DNA of 64,000 nucleotides from Beverwykella pulmonaria (GCA_001599595.1 BCHH01000005.1:2714804-2778803), one strand, 5' to 3'. Shown: positions 49,057 to 62,453, numbered from the stretch's first letter. Made by a program: numbers and translations. Notes: generated from the sequence alone by a model not told the origin.

Positions 49057-49771
49057 TGTGGTTGTTGGCCTGGGTGTCGTTGAATCTTGCTTGATGTTGC
49101 GTCCAGGCAGCAGTTGTATAGAAGTCGTTTGCCCGGGGACCCGCCTTCTGCAATATGTCTCGCTTTGATTGGCAATTTCCCTCCTCTTTCACTTTTGGCT
49201 TGTAAATGCCCCGCCCTTCACTTTCTCGAACCCGTGACGAATCACGTTAAACTAAGCCAACGTCCTGCTCTTTCTCACCGCTTCAGCTCTGCTTATCGGC
49301 ACGCAATCGTCATGCCCATGAGTTTCAATAGAAGAATCTGTGCGAGGTCGTAGGGGATGAAAGATTCTTTGCTTGTAGGCTACGAACGTATAGGGAGAAG
49401 CTGTAAAATTAAAGTTAGGGAAGGAAGAAAGTAGGTAGGTCGGAGTGGGACGTTGAGAATACGCCGAAAACCGAGCCGAAGGCTTGATTGGGACTAGTCC
49501 GAAACAACTGTTTTAATCATGCACGTACGTGAATGCACGACAAATAAGTGATTGTTGAATGACATACATATAAAAGGCTTTTGTAACGCCGTTTGCATGC
49601 AAATGCAAATATGTGAATATCCAAACGCCACCGTATGTACGAGAACACAGATCGTGTACATATATCCCCATGCGCGACTCGCATTGCACGAATCGTTTCC
49701 AAATGCTTCTCAGAGCATTGTACTCGTGCCAAAATGAATCGGCAATAAACAAAAACAAGAAAGAACTCCAT
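49057..49771. other. Intergenic, 0.7 kb
   Basis: Promoter of the FSH1-like gene on the left and the 3' flank of the DUF3074 gene on the right. A run of overlapping short frames at 49513-49825 is not coding. Confidence 0.5.
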
Positions 49772-51935
49772 CTAAGAGTCACTCCCCTCAGGACCCTTCC
49801 ACGGTTGAACCTCCTTGGGCACTAGACCCGAAGTCTCATGAACATGCTCACTCTTCTTCCCACTACTTCGACTCGCTTTACTCTCGGCACTCGCTCTCGA
49901 ACTGGCCCTTTTCCTCCCCTTTCCCTCTAGCTCTTCCCTGACCTTCCTCAGCATATCTAGGCCAGTCTCCGTCTTCCCAATCCGTGCCACCAACGCCGTA
50001 TTCTCCCTCTGCAAGTGGCCAATCTGCTCATTCAGTAACGCATTCTGTTGCTCCAACATCTCCGCTTTCTCTTTCCACTCGTTGCGCTCGCGTTGCAGTT
50101 TCTGGAGGGCGTTCTTATCAGCCTCCTTTTGTTGTCGCGCGAGCAGTTTCTCCGTCTCGCGTTTGCGCTTCGCTTCCAGTTTCTGCATTTCGCGCGCATA
50201 TTTGTCTTCTTGTTTCCTTTGCGCGCGCTTGTGGCGTTCGGTAGCTTTTTCGAACTCTTTCGTTGACTTCAGACCTGTGTCTTGTGGTTCTTTGCCTTGC
50301 TTTTCGCGCGCTTGGTCGAATTTATCTTTCAGTTGTTGTTTCTTGGAATCAATCTTCTTGAGTTCGCGGCTCAATTCGTCGTTCTTTGTGAGGGTTCCAG
50401 ATTCCCCAACTGATTTCTCGGACGACGTCGAGAGCGAGTCGTCTATAGGGGGGGCGCCAAGGGCAGTATTAAATTGTTCTGCGGAAGCGAACGAGTCAAT
50501 AGAGGAGATGGTTGACCTGGAAGAGGAAACCGAGTCTGTCCGTTGAAGAGGAATCAGAGCGTCGGGAAGGTAGGTCCCGACTGTCTGTGTGATAGAGCCT
50601 ATCAGACTAGGCTCGGCCTGCTCGACCCTGTTCCGCGAGCGTTGTCTGAACGTTGCTGGAATTGGCTTGTCTGCAATGCTAGACCCCACACCAGCCATGA
50701 TACCATTTGACTCTGATATCGAAAATCTCCGTTCACTCTCCAGACTCTTCCTTACGCTGTCCTCTGCCAACTCTTCATCTTCCGCCCGAGGGGGGAAATT
50801 ATCCCTAGCGCAAGCCCAGTTCAAGAACTTACCAGCATCTGCCACAATGCTTGAAGGTGTGTTTCGCTCGACCATAAATCGCGGTATGCCACCTCCTGGG
50901 TCACTTCTCGTAATCATGATCCATTCCACGGGATTCGTTTCAGGATCATCCTCTTCTGCTTCAACGTTGCGATCGATCTTCTCTCCCTTTGCTTCCGGTC
51001 CTCGTGATTCTGCAAAGCCGATTGTGCCACCTCTTTCCCGTGACTTCTTTCGATCGTGCTTGAGCAGGTCGGAGGTCGAAGCGGACTTGGAGGGCGCAAG
51101 CGGAATTTCTCGAATCATTTCCACAGACTCGTAGTAGCCCCGTACCAGACCGTTCCGAGGCGGCGCATCTGGATGTGTGATGGGTATTGAGATCACCATA
51201 TAATGGCGAGGGATGGTATTGCCAACTTTGGAGGCTTCGGTGAGCCCGTTTTCGGAGGTGAGAAGGAGGGTGATGAACTCTCGCGGCGCGGTAGGTCCGG
51301 GAAACTGCGCAGACAGCTGGTAGACTGGGATCAAGATTAGCATGCGTTTATTTCCTAGACTACCCCATTTCTCAAGGTATGCATGTTGTAGACGTACCCT
51401 CGAGCTTCCCCAGCCCCGCAATCTCGATATCCTCCAACCTCTTGTCTCCCCCAATGCCTCTTATATTACCCACGCCCGGCCCTCCTTCCACAGCCAAGCT
51501 CTCTGGAAACTCTCTCTGCATGGCTCGCTTCCACTTTGCAAACCCCAAGCCCTCGTGTACACTCGTCCGCGCAAACCACGCGCCATGCCTGTCATGCCCC
51601 GCCATCTTGTAGACACTTATGCCTGTCGCATTGTCCTTGGCCGATAGCTTTAGCGGCTTTCCCCATGCCTTCTGCAGCTCCACATGTTCTGGCGCTGGCG
51701 GTGGCCGTCGCACTTGCGAGACTGTGAGATCTGCGGCGGACGTAGCGCCGTTCGCGTCGGTGCGGGAACGGCGAGAGAGCTCGTAGGGTGTGCCATTCGG
51801 CGGCGGAGGCACAGAATTGGCGATGAGTTCTGCTTTCGCGAAGAGCTCAGGAAGGAAGGCTTTCAGGTCGTCGACGGGGATTTCGCTGAAGTCTTTGGGG
51901 CGGAGAGCTTCGAGGGCGCTGTAGAGCGGCTGCAT
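49772..51935 (-). CDS. DUF3074 (START-like) protein with C-terminal coiled coil
   Basis: CDS complement(join(49772..51324,51398..51935)), 696 residues. Residues about 85-390 match what I know of the fungal DUF3074 family, a START-like lipid-binding fold: GAWFARTSVHEGLGFAKWKR, FPGPTAPREFITLLLTS and the SDPGGGIPRFMVER segment. A Ser-rich disordered section follows, then a long Lys/Glu/Gln-rich coiled coil (about residues 500-655) and a basic Ser/Arg tail. The 73-nt intron has gtacgt / tcccag ends and joins GKLE to VYQLS in phase. The role is unknown; by fold, lipid sensing or transfer at a membrane, with the coiled coil giving oligomerisation, is plausible. No transmembrane segment is seen. Confidence 0.8.
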
Positions 51936-52645
51936 GCTGACTGCGTGGTGGAAGCTAGGCAGAAGCTTGTAGGGCTAGCCACCGTCCGTCTAAGTGCTAT
52001 CTTTGGATGATCTCTGGAGACTCGCGGGTTTCGCTGGGAGGGTGACAATGGACGTAATCACAGCGCTGCAAACAAAACAGAGGGTATCATGCGGCGAGAA
52101 ACATAGAAAGAGAGAGAGAGAATCATGGAGGAAGAAGAACGCCTGGCACTCGGGGAGCAGATGCCATAAACATGGACATTCACACCGGGTACGGCCGAGG
52201 GGTGCGCGAGGCTGGTCATGATCGCGACCCACGTCATAGGCTGCCATCCCTGTATTTGCCAAGCCAGAATGGTCGATTCTAGGTAAAGTACCGAGTACGA
52301 GGCGGACAAAACCAAACCGCAGACCCGAGGACAAATCCTTTGCGAGCACCGAGCTGCGGAAGGATGACAATATAGTCAGACCTCATGCTTACAAGTCCCG
52401 AGCATGCCGCCGTCGATTATAGAAGTACGGCTTGTCATCTTTTTGCATATGGAAAGCGCCAGCAACATAAATTTACTACATTACAGAACGACAGCATATG
52501 TAAACTATACAAAAAGATCAAAAAAAGCAACATGTAAAGCGATGGGGTATCGACCAACGATCTAGCTAAATGCTGCCTCTATACTATGTATACCTACAGT
52601 ACTCTTCACGCCGTTTATGCACATGCTTGCTACGCTATGCATCGT
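51936..52645. other. Intergenic, 0.7 kb
   Basis: Upstream region of the DUF3074 gene and 3' flank of the ARE2 gene. An AG-rich tract (gaaagagagagagagaatc) lies near 52105-52125. No gene. Confidence 0.5.
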
Positions 52646-54564
52646 TTACACCAACACGTATAATGCACACATCTACGTGGAGTTAGCTTTCCAAGTCCGA
52701 CACGGGGTTTCGGAAACAGATGGTAACGTACCATGGATAATCCAAGAATCATCGAGCACCAGAACAAGACATTGTTGAGGAGAGTACGGCCCTTCACGAA
52801 ACGCGACCGCTGGATCATGACGATGGGCATTTGCAACATCATCGCGAAGAAGCCGTAGCCGCGGAACTTTCTTGTGATGCAGCCCATGACGAGCTCGTGC
52901 GCGAGGGCGCTGATCAGGAATGTGATCACAGTTGCGACTGGCCGGGACATGTGGCCTCGAGATGCAGAGTAGACGTGTCTTCTGAAGAAGTGGTGGACGG
53001 GAATGTTCCATTCTCTGGAAAATTCGAGCCAGTCACAGGAATTCCACCAGTCGGCATAAAATTGTCGGTCCGCAAACCCTTCGATGGATCAATACTGACA
53101 TGATTGCATCATGGTGGTACGAATAGGACTTACTGCTGATTTCTGCAAATGCACCCAGGACATACTCGAAAATGACAAGGAAGACCAACAAGAACGTGAT
53201 CATAAAAGGAAACAGCAGGCGGCCTATTGCCTCGCCAAGGACCAAGCCGAAGTCTGACGCACTGCTCGCCTCTTGCAGTCTGACGGCAGATTCATCCAGC
53301 ACAGGTAGAATGAACTCGTCTGTGGTGACTGTCATGAGGAAGATACACCCGAACACGGCAAGGGTCTTGTAGAAGAGCTCCATCCATCGAATTCGGGCCG
53401 TCCTCGGATACTCGAGTTCGTAACACAGAGTAGGACAGAAAAGGAAATCGATGTAATTCGAATAGGTCAGGTTTTGGGGGTACGAGACGTGGCCCAAAGG
53501 AGATGCTAGTTCGAATGCCAGATCCTCTCTGAGTTGACGCAGCCTCTCGTTCTCCTTGTGCTCTGTGTTTTCGTGAGAAGGAGACTGGGGTATTTCCTGG
53601 AGATGCGTTCTAGGGTATCTGTATGCAGCGGCTTTAGAGGCAGTGTCCGGGTGGTCAAGATCAGCAAGACGGCGCCTTGTGTTACTCAAATGCCCATTGT
53701 AGAATCTGACCTCAGATTAGCGCCACTCTCGACTTCTGTGGCGACACTCACGCATAAGAATGCATCTTCATGAAAATGGCTAGCAAATGCAAAGTGAAAA
53801 AGACCTGCGCAGTCCAGCTCCAATCTCGAATGAAGGGAAAGCTGTCCATGGGTCAGTATCACCCTAGCGACAAATAAGGGGACGGACACATACGCAGTCC
53901 AAAATGCAAGCCATCCTGCTTGAAATACGCTCTGCATTGCCATTCCAAATTTATCCCACCGAAGCAGCCCAGACTTGCGCATATACAGCTTGTGGAGGGG
54001 CAGTGACAGCATCGTGCTGCCAACCATGGCTCCATCGCTGAGGCCCAGTTCCCACACTTTCTCCGTGAAGAGGTCCCATTGTCGGATAGCGAAAGGGTAC
54101 CCCGTTTCTTTCAAATTCCGGAGCACGGTTGTGAGGACCATGATTGCCAGCCCGATCCAGAACAGGACGAAGAAGCCGCGGAAGTCCCGGTAGTCGCTGG
54201 TGGGGTCGAAATGGGAGACGCGATCGACATACTCGATGGTAGGGAATATGCGCTGCTTCTGCTGGGCACGAATCTGGCGGCGCGCAGACGAGGAGGCGTG
54301 CACCGAGGGCGGCGCATCGTCAGGTATCGGCGTTGAACGTCCACTACAACGGGTCAGCGCATGCGACATATGTACCAGCCAAAGCTCTTCCCACCTCGAC
54401 ACGCCCGATGCCAGGTCATTCAAGGACCCATTCACCTTGAGCAGGTCATCGCCCAGGTGCGGCTTCAGCAAATCGATCCTCGTGGGTTTGCGTGGGCGCG
54501 GCTGGTGGAAATCGGCGCCCTCATTCCGCGCCCTGGCGTCAACAGAGGTGGTTTCGGCCATCAT
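52646..54564 (-). CDS. ARE2: Sterol O-acyltransferase, ARE1/ARE2 (ACAT, MBOAT family)
   Basis: CDS complement(join(52646..52672,52732..53078,53134..53705,53752..53841,53894..54343,54395..54564)), 551 residues. It esterifies ergosterol with fatty acyl-CoA in the endoplasmic reticulum for storage in lipid droplets. Seen: a disordered cytosolic N terminus, multiple membrane helices, the ACAT signature FYADWWN (434-440), HHFFRRHVY (456-464) and the MBOAT histidine in SALAHE (H488). The last exon is only 27 nt and supplies the typical end MCALYVLV. Intron 4 uses an AAG acceptor; the CAG upstream leads out of frame. The first intron (51 nt) is stop-free and a multiple of three, so it could be retained without breaking the frame; removing it gives the expected SSGRSTP junction. 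Confidence 0.93.
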
Positions 54565-55188
54565 GAGAGAGTAGATGTGCGCATCCTGAGGGCGCCAGGC
54601 GAGCGTGCGGCGGGGGTTTATTTAAGATGTTGTCAGCCCAGACACACCGCGTTAATCGCTGCCGAAGATCAGGGATTCGAGCGCGTAGTCAGATGTGGCA
54701 GTGTGAGTTGATTTTCGGTGAAGAGTTGCATGCACTGCTCTTCGCGATGTGGCTGTAGCCGATGGAAGAGGACAGACAAGCAACGGCAAGGCTGACTTGG
54801 GCCGATGCAGCCTGTATGTGAGGCTACGGCACTCCCGTTCATGTTCACAGTTGTGAGCAGACGGAGCATGACGACACGGCCAAACATGGTTTGTCACGTC
54901 CGCGGCGAGTCAGTGGCGAGTCAGCAGCGGCCGCCCAGCGTCGCTAACCCCTCCGGGTTAGAAGGGGCAGCGTTCGGAAGTATAGTTTCGCCGCTTCGCC
55001 GTCCGCATTGTATCAACTCTCACCTCGCGAATATCAGCCAGGCCCGACATCACGACATTCGCAAACAGACCCCTCCCACAGCCTCCGATTCCCCCCGCCG
55101 GCCGAACACTGCTGATTGCAGCCTTCGCGATCTGGATCCCTACTGATTCCCCAAACAGACCTCTGGTGGGGTCCTCGAGGCCACCACA
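54565..55188. promoter_or_regulatory. Divergent promoter region between ARE2 and APL4
   Basis: A 624-bp spacer shared by two genes transcribed away from each other. It contains a direct repeat of GGCGAGTCAG at about 54904-54924. No other gene is supported. Confidence 0.45.
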
Positions 55189-58060
55189 ATGACTTCGCGT
55201 ACGCCAACTCCCCGCTGGAGACTCAATCCAGATTGCTAAAGGTTCCCAGTGAAGCAGTTTATCCGTAACGTGCGGGCGGCCAAGACCATCGCCGACGAGC
55301 GTGCCGTGGTTCAGAAGGAGAGTGCGGCGATTCGGGCAAGCTTCAGAGAGGAGAGCGGAGACTCCAACGTGCGGTGTGTACAGGCCACATCTCAACCGGA
55401 AGGGCACATGTTCATTTGCGTATAGGAGAAACAATGTCGCGAAGCTGCTATATCTCTTCACCCTCGGCGAGCGGACACATTTTGGCCAGATCGAATGTCT
55501 GAAGCTGCTGGCATCCCCGCGCTTTGCGGACAAGCGTCTGGGCTATCTCGGGACCATGCTGCTGCTGGACGAGAACCAGGAAGTACTTACCTTGGTCACG
55601 AATTCTCTCAAGAAGTAAGATCCTCCACAAGTGGGCCGAAGCATAGATGCTAATTGCGGTTGCCTACCAGTGACCTCAATCACCCGAACCAGTACATCGT
55701 TGGCCTGGCCCTCTGCACCCTGGGAAACATCGCCTCCGTCGAGATGTCCCGAGACCTGTTCCCCGAAGTTGAGACGATACTATCCAGCGCAAACCCGTAC
55801 ATAAGGCGCAAGGCCGCTATTTGTGCTATGAGGATATGTCGGAAGGTGCCCGACCTCCAGGAACACTTCCTGGACAAGGCGAAACTGCTCCTCCAGGATC
55901 GGAACCATGGTGTGCTTCTCTGCGGTCTCACACTGGTGATAAGTCTTTGCGAGGTGGATGAGGATGAAGATGGAGAAAACGGCGTCGCGGATATATTTCG
56001 CCCATTGGTCCCAAGCTTAGTCAAGATATTGAAGGGGCTGTCATCTTCCGGCTACGCGCCCGAGCATGATGTAACAGGCATCACAGATCCTTTCCTGCAG
56101 GTCAAGATTCTACAATTACTTCGAGTTTTGGCGCGTGGAGATGCTCAAGTCAGCGAGCAGATAAACGACATCTTAGCTCAGGTGCGACATTTGCACCCCA
56201 CCGTGACCATTTCCAAGTGCTGACATGCGCAGGTTGCTACCAATACAGAGTCCTCAAAGAACGTAGGAAACTCTATTCTGTACGAGGCGGTTCTGACCAT
56301 CCTGGACATCGAAGCGGATTCGGGTCTTCGTGTCCTTGGCGTCAATATTCTCGGAAAATTCCTTTCAAACAGAGACAACAACATCAGATACGTTGCTCTG
56401 AATACCCTCATCAAGGTTGTTGCAGTGGAGCCGAACGCAGTGCAACGACATCGCAACACCATACTAGATTGTCTACGAGATCCGGATATCAGTATTCGAA
56501 GGAGAGCCCTCGACCTCAGTTTCACGCTGATCAACGAGAGTAACGTCCGAGTCTTGATACGGGAGCTTTTAGCCTTCCTCGAAGTTGCAGACAACGAATT
56601 CAAACCGGTGATGACATCTCAGATTGGCATTGCAGCCGATCGGTTTGCTCCGAATAAGAGGTGGCATGTCGACACCATGCTGCGCGTTCTAAAGCTCGTA
56701 AGTGATTGCGAGAGAGTAGAGCCTGAGTATTATGCTAACTGGCTCCTAGGCTGGACATTTCGTAAAAGAGCAGATACTGTCTTCCTTTGTTCGGCTCATC
56801 GCAACGACTCCCGACTTGCAGACGTACTCCGTACAAAAGCTCTACGCCGCTCTAAAGGAAGATATCACTCAGGAAGGCCTCATCCTTGCAGGGTCGTGGG
56901 TGATTGGAGAGTATGGAGACGCGTTGCTAAAAGGCGGGCAGTACGAAGAGGAAGAGCTCGTCAAAGAAGTCAAGCAGAGCGATATTGTCGACCTTTTCGA
57001 GACAATCCTGAGCAGCAGTTATGCAGGGCAAATTGTGACGCAATATATCATCACAGCGGTGATGAAGCTCACAACGCGGCTAAGCGAACCCGCACAAATT
57101 GAACGACTTCGACGGCTCCTTCAAAGATACAGCACAAACCTAGACGTAGAAATTCAACAGCGTGCCGTCGAGTATGGCAACCTGTTCGGCTTCGACCAAG
57201 TCCGGAGAGGAGTTCTGGAAAAGATGCCGCCACCTGAAATCCGGGAAGAGCAACGGGTGCTCGGAGAGGCAACGAAGAAACGCCAGTCCAAAGCCCCGAA
57301 GAAGAAATCTGCCCCGGCTGCCACAGAGGACTTGCTCCTCGACCTCATGGGCGACTCTGGTATGGACACCAATGGCGCTACTAACGGCTCGCAGGCTCAA
57401 AGCACCGATTTGCTCGCGGACATAATGGGTGGAAGCCCATCAACCACCTCTGCTCCACACACGACCTCTCCTCCCCCCTCAAACGTCGCCAACATAATGG
57501 ATCTCTTTAACACTGGTCCCTCCAGCTCTCCCGCTCCTCAATCCAGACCGCCCCCCGCAGCAGCTGCAGCTGCCTCTGTGGACCTCTTCGGCGGCATGTC
57601 ACCACCCCCACAGCAAGTCGCCACACCGCCTGCTGTCTCCGGTCCCCCCGCACACCCCGTGTACAGCAAAAACGACCTCGCCATCGCGTTCCAGCTCAAG
57701 CGCGATGCGAGTGCTATCCAGCTCCTTGCCCGATTTCGCAATACAGGGAGCCTTACGCATTTGGCAGGCGTCAATTTGCAGGCTGCGGTGCCCAAGAGCC
57801 AGAAGTTACAGCTACAGCCAATTAGTACGAGCGAGCTGGAAGGTGGCCAGGAGGCTACGCAGCAGATGCGGGTCACGGCTGTAAATGGGGTAAGTTTGAT
57901 CTCCTCTACCGTGTTTCAGTAGAGTATAATATGGATGAATGAATGAATGCTAACTCGTGCATAGCCACCGCCTGCGCGATTGAGGCTGAGGTTGAAAATT
58001 GCGTATTCGGTGGGCGGAAATGCGGTGACGGAGCAGGTTGATTGGTCAGAGCCGACATGA
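55189..58060 (+). CDS. APL4: AP-1 clathrin adaptor complex, gamma-adaptin subunit
   Basis: CDS join(55189..55198,55250..55373,55426..55614,55671..56181,56233..56697,56750..57889,57965..58060), 844 residues. It is a large subunit of AP-1, which selects cargo and recruits clathrin at the trans-Golgi and endosomes. A 10-nt first exon encodes MTS plus one base; the protein then reads [19 protein letters not shown], the conserved gamma start. The trunk is an armadillo-like alpha-solenoid (to about residue 590). A Pro/Ser/Ala hinge carries clathrin-box-like DLLLDLM, DLLADIM and DLFGGMS elements. The C-terminal ear (about 720-844) ends EQVDWSEPT. All six introns are 51-75 nt with GT/AG ends and keep phase. 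Confidence 0.95.
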
Positions 58061-58333
58061 AGTGGAGTTAATTCATGTTTGGGGTGAACATGACCGTATT
58101 GGACGTCGAAGGTTAAGGGGATAGAGTGAATGCAAATATCTTGGACTGTTGATGAATTCCCAGCGTGTTCGCGGACAAAATTTTCTCTCCTAACAGCAGC
58201 GAAAGTAGTGACGACGCTTCGAAAAAGAGCATAAGATCGAGGATAATACGGCACGTGTTATATGTATTATCATTTATAAATACATCGAGCAACACTCACT
58301 ATCGCACATCTTTCCCGGTCTCCCTCCCACCTC

Positions 58334-59955
58334 TCACGACCCCTTGACTTTAAAAGGATGGGCTTCGGTATTAAACACCCATTTATTCCTCCCCTCTTTG
58401 CCCACCTGCCACTCAGCCTCGGGCGCCTGGATAAGGTACGAATATTTGAGCACCTCGGCAAACCAAAAGCTCTCCTGGAAATTGCCGAACCCACCGCCAC
58501 CCTTCACATTCACATTCTGTATACCGCTGTACCCACTGCCCACCCTCGTTGTGGCATTGATGGCTACTAGCGCGTCCCACGCCCAGTCTTGGTACTTTGG
58601 GTCGGAAGTAGCCCGGTATGCGTAGTAGTACGATTCTATGACTTCGGGTCGCAGTTGGTAACCCGAGTTGGTGATGTAGAAGCCAGAGGCATTGAAGAGG
58701 GCAGCTTGGTCTGCGGGGACGTTGGAGGGGTCCCAGGAGAAGATCTCGGGGCCGATGTGCGTCGCGGTCGCGGTGTAGGTGTCGTGGCAGCCATCCACGA
58801 GAGAGAGGCCATAGTCGATGTACTTTTGCTCACCCAGTACCTGCCCGCCTAATATAAAACTACCTCCGTCGAAGCAGGCCAGATGTTCTGATTCTAGAAT
58901 TAGGTTTTGCCCGTTGTATATGGCTAAAAACGTCAAGTCCGGCCGCGTGACCGGGTGCGAGGTTAAATGCGCGATGGTGCTATCCGCAGCCGCGATCCAG
59001 CGGTCGCGGTAGAGCCCGAACCGCGTAGGGTCGTACACGTACATCTTGATTAGGTACTCGTAGTAAGAGTCGGCGCCACCGATCCAGCCGCCGAACGCAT
59101 CGAGGAAGTTGCCCGTTTTGGGATCTATGGACATGCCCAGGAGCCCAGGCCAGGGCTCCGAGGACGCCGGGTGAGGATCCAAGAGGTAGGATTCTGCGGT
59201 CTCGACGAGCTGTGCGTAGGTTGCATTCCCTGAGAGGTCGGCGAGACGCACCCATTCCAGTACGAGAGTGCCAACGGTCGCGAGGCCATTAGGAGACCCG
59301 TCGGTGGTGCGCGTGGACAGCGTGAGGCCGTTATACGGCACGCCTGAAGGCGTCTCGAAGGCGAACGAGAGGGTGTTTGCGAGGTTCTTTGATTGCGTTA
59401 ATAGGGCTTCAACGTTGGTTTTATTATCTGCGAGGTCGGCCAGCGGGCCGGTGAGGAAATCGTAGCCCGAAATCATGCCGCCGAGGTACCGGATTGTGGT
59501 CTCGAAGAGCGACACTTCGCTAGAGGTATTCGTGTAGTCAATGGTAGCGATGTGATCCAGGATCTGGTTTACGATGTCTTTCTGGCCCATGATGAGGGCG
59601 GTGGAGAGCGCATCGACGGCGGAGGCGCCCCAGCCGTTTCTAGATGTAACAAAAAGCATTGTCAGCTTTCTTTGCGTAGGCTTTTATGTTTTCTAGTTTG
59701 GAATTGGGTTATATACCGTGAATCGCTAAACGAGTTGCTCACCGGACGGAGCTCGTCGTGTGGAAACGCATATTTGTGGTATCCATCCCAAGAAGTCCGG
59801 AATATGTCGATGACGGCTTGGGTGCGGTCTACAGCTCGCGGTTTAAGGTACGGTTGCTTGGTGTTGAAGTTGATTTGAAGGTCCTCTAAATCGCTGTGTG
59901 GGAGAGCTAGGGCTACTGGGAGCAGAGCCCCAAGCACGAATGTGGATCGAATCAT
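58334..59955 (-). CDS. Class I alpha-1,2-mannosidase, glycoside hydrolase family 47
   Basis: CDS complement(join(58334..59639,59717..59955)), 514 residues. It trims alpha-1,2-linked mannose from N-glycans. Seen: a cleavable signal peptide (about 1-18), the GH47 opening [34 protein letters not shown] across the intron, ETTIRYLGG with an acid residue, the two cysteines of the conserved disulphide (in LACFDGGSF and DGCHDTY), and the FNTEAHPF end with the calcium-binding Thr. There is no N-terminal membrane anchor, so it resembles the secreted or vacuolar fungal enzymes (Aspergillus msdS type) more than the ER Mns1 form. The single 77-nt intron has gtatat / tctag ends. Exact compartment is uncertain. 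Confidence 0.93.
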
Positions 59956-61246
59956 GCTGCAAGAAACGAATGAACAGTCGAAAAGTAAGTCCGCAAAGAG
60001 AGAGCACGAACTAGATAGTAAAGAACGCGACTAACTTTGACATTAAAATGAAAAAGAAAGGGGCAGCATTCGCCTACTATATAGCCCATAGAGCTGCGGG
60101 CAGCTCCCTGCGTAAACTCAGTTATTACTTTTGTGGCGGGGAGCAAGTCCCCCCGGCCCGGCAGGTCGGTTCACCATCTTTCTCACCTAATCATATCGAT
60201 CAAGACACCACTACAATCACAGTTCTGGATTTCACAGCCGCAAGAAACCACATGACATCGCACCGTCGAGGAAGGTGGGAGTACAGCGTGACCAGGAACA
60301 AGACGCGGTGCACGCGCTACGGGAATTAAGTAGGACCATCATTGACCTGCCCATTTGCAGTCAGCAGCTCCGTGCAAGGAATGCAAATCTAGGATGCGTC
60401 CTCCGGCATGCGAGACGCGGAGTGGAAGGATGCGAGACCCTGGACATTCGGACGAAAGAAGCAGCTCCTTTGAGCGTGTGGTGGGGCGGATCAAGCGCAA
60501 TATCGCACAGGCGTTGGGGCGATTGTAAGAGGGAAGAGGGCTTTGCGGATATGAAGGGGAAGCTCGTGAATCTGCAAGGACAAGTCGTAGGTTAAGTGAG
60601 TGATGCATACGCCGGACGCCAAAATGCGGAGTGCAGGTGATCTGCTGCGAAAATGTCTGTGCGGCGGGCGCCACACTCACTTAGAGCCATGTACTCTCGA
60701 ACGTCGCCTGTTAAGATTTAGATAGTTGGGAGAAAGCCGACGTCGATCCAAATTGCTTCTGGAGGCGGAGTACCTAGTACGGTTTAATGTAAACAGCCCA
60801 ATGCACCGCATGTCTGGAAACCTAAAGAGTGCTACATGTTCTTCTCATTCATCCTCCAGGCTGTGCTGGACGCCTGGCGTAGACTTTGGAATCGACTACC
60901 CTTGGTTTAAATTACCCTTTTAGGACCTTGGTCCCATGGTATTTGCAACCGAGTTACCTGACTAGGATAACGCATTATCACGATCTCACCCTTCATGTGT
61001 CACCACATGGGTCGGCCTCCCAAATGTCTAAAAGTCTCTTGGTTTCTTGAGCCTAGCTATTGAGCTTACCAAAAGAACTGTGGGATCCCGAAGTAGCAAA
61101 TCCCCTCGCTTGTCCGTATGAAATACACATCAATGGAAGTAGACATCAGTAGGGTATAATGGCATCTTCGGCCGTGAAGCGGCTTCCAAAAGCGTAAATG
61201 GTACTGCCGAGCGCAGCTCGTGTCGAGCTTCGTCCTCCTTGCCATG
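59956..61246. other. Intergenic, 1.3 kb
   Basis: Promoter of the GH47 gene at the left. Small frames only; no gene or RNA seen. Confidence 0.5.
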
Positions 61247-62169
61247 CTACTCAAAGAATCCGCCATCGCTCTCTTCCGCCGCTTCGCGTTTCGGGGGATA
61301 ATCCGTGTTCTCCTGTGCCACTGGCTTCGTCTTGGTCTTTTCCTGCTTCTTCTTCTTTTTCTTCTGCTTCTTGAAGCTATCCTCTTTAGGTTTCAAGGCT
61401 GGCAGGTGACCCTCGCTGTTCCGAATTTTATCTAACCCTCCTTCTACCATGGCTCGCTCGATTGCTTTCCATGTATCCACATCGCCCTTGGGCCCATCAA
61501 GTTGGTCCTCTCCCTGCTGATTTGACGCTTCATCGTCATCTGTGCTGTGCTCTGCCTTTTTCTTGTCTTGCTTCGCTTTCGGGTACAAGGAGGGGTATGT
61601 TTTTGAGAGCGGGAAGTACTGAGCGTAATGGACATCGACTTCGGCATTATGTATCCTCTGCTTCAGCTCTTCTTTGGTCAATGTTTCTCCTGGAGTGTCT
61701 GTGGATAGCCGCTTTCGGAGCCGTTTGAGTATTCGCGTGGCCTTCTGACGATCTAGACACTGTTAGTGCTCTGGAGCAGACAGCAACTATTCAGGGTTTA
61801 CTAACCAAAGAATCTCACTTGGTGATATTTGCTAATCATCTTCTGCCTGTTCTCAATCTCTCGTGCTGCCGCAATCTTCTCTGCCACCTGATGCTCACAA
61901 GTCGCAAGCTCCCGCTCTCTCTCGATGCGCATTGTAGCGGACATCTTGTGCTTTGGAGTGTTGTCCACATGTTCGAGCAATCGTTTCAGATCTCGTATGC
62001 GACTCTTGAGCTGGCTCGTTGTGGTGTATGTCTTCTGTTCCGGGCGCCATTTCCCTTTTGGTTTGCTGTGAGGTCCGCCCGCCTTGGAATCCGGTCGTGG
62101 TTTTTTCAAAGACGTTTGCACATCCTGGTCATCGGCCGGGGATTCGGTGTGCTTGCGTTTCTGTGACAT
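61247..62169 (-). CDS. EFG1: rRNA-processing protein EFG1
   Basis: CDS complement(join(61247..61752,61806..62169)), 289 residues. It is a nucleolar factor of early 18S rRNA maturation in the small-subunit processome. The central part shows the family pattern: SQLKSRIRDLKRLLEH, a charged helical stretch with ENRQKMISKYHQVRFFD, then RQKATRILKRLRKRL across the splice site, and HNAEVDVHYAQYFPL. The C terminus is very Lys-rich (KKQKKKKKKQEK) and ends in an acidic GGFFE. The 53-nt intron (gttagt donor, tctag acceptor) joins VRFF to DRQKA in phase. It is divergent from the SEA4-like gene with about 280 bp between starts. Confidence 0.92.
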
Positions 62170-62453
62170 GGTTGCTGGCTGTGTGGAAAGTTCGACGTTT
62201 CGGTGGGCTGGGGTTATTGCGGAAATATTCTGCTGCTGCTCACCGCCCTACGACAGACGTGCCAAGACATGTCACGAACCATCAATCATCGACCTCGTCT
62301 TCCTTTTCTCCCCGACCGGTTATCATTTGTAGTGAACTTCAGAATGGGAAACACATTCTTTCTATGCATGCTTCCATAATCAATGTTCCCTTTTCCTAAG
62401 GCGCAGGATTTCTCACGCGTCTAGTCTAACCCAACAGGTCACACATCAGGAAC
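62170..62453. promoter_or_regulatory. Divergent promoter, EFG1 / SEA4-like
   Basis: A 284-bp spacer that must contain the promoters of both genes. No obvious TATA box or known motif was identified. Confidence 0.5.
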
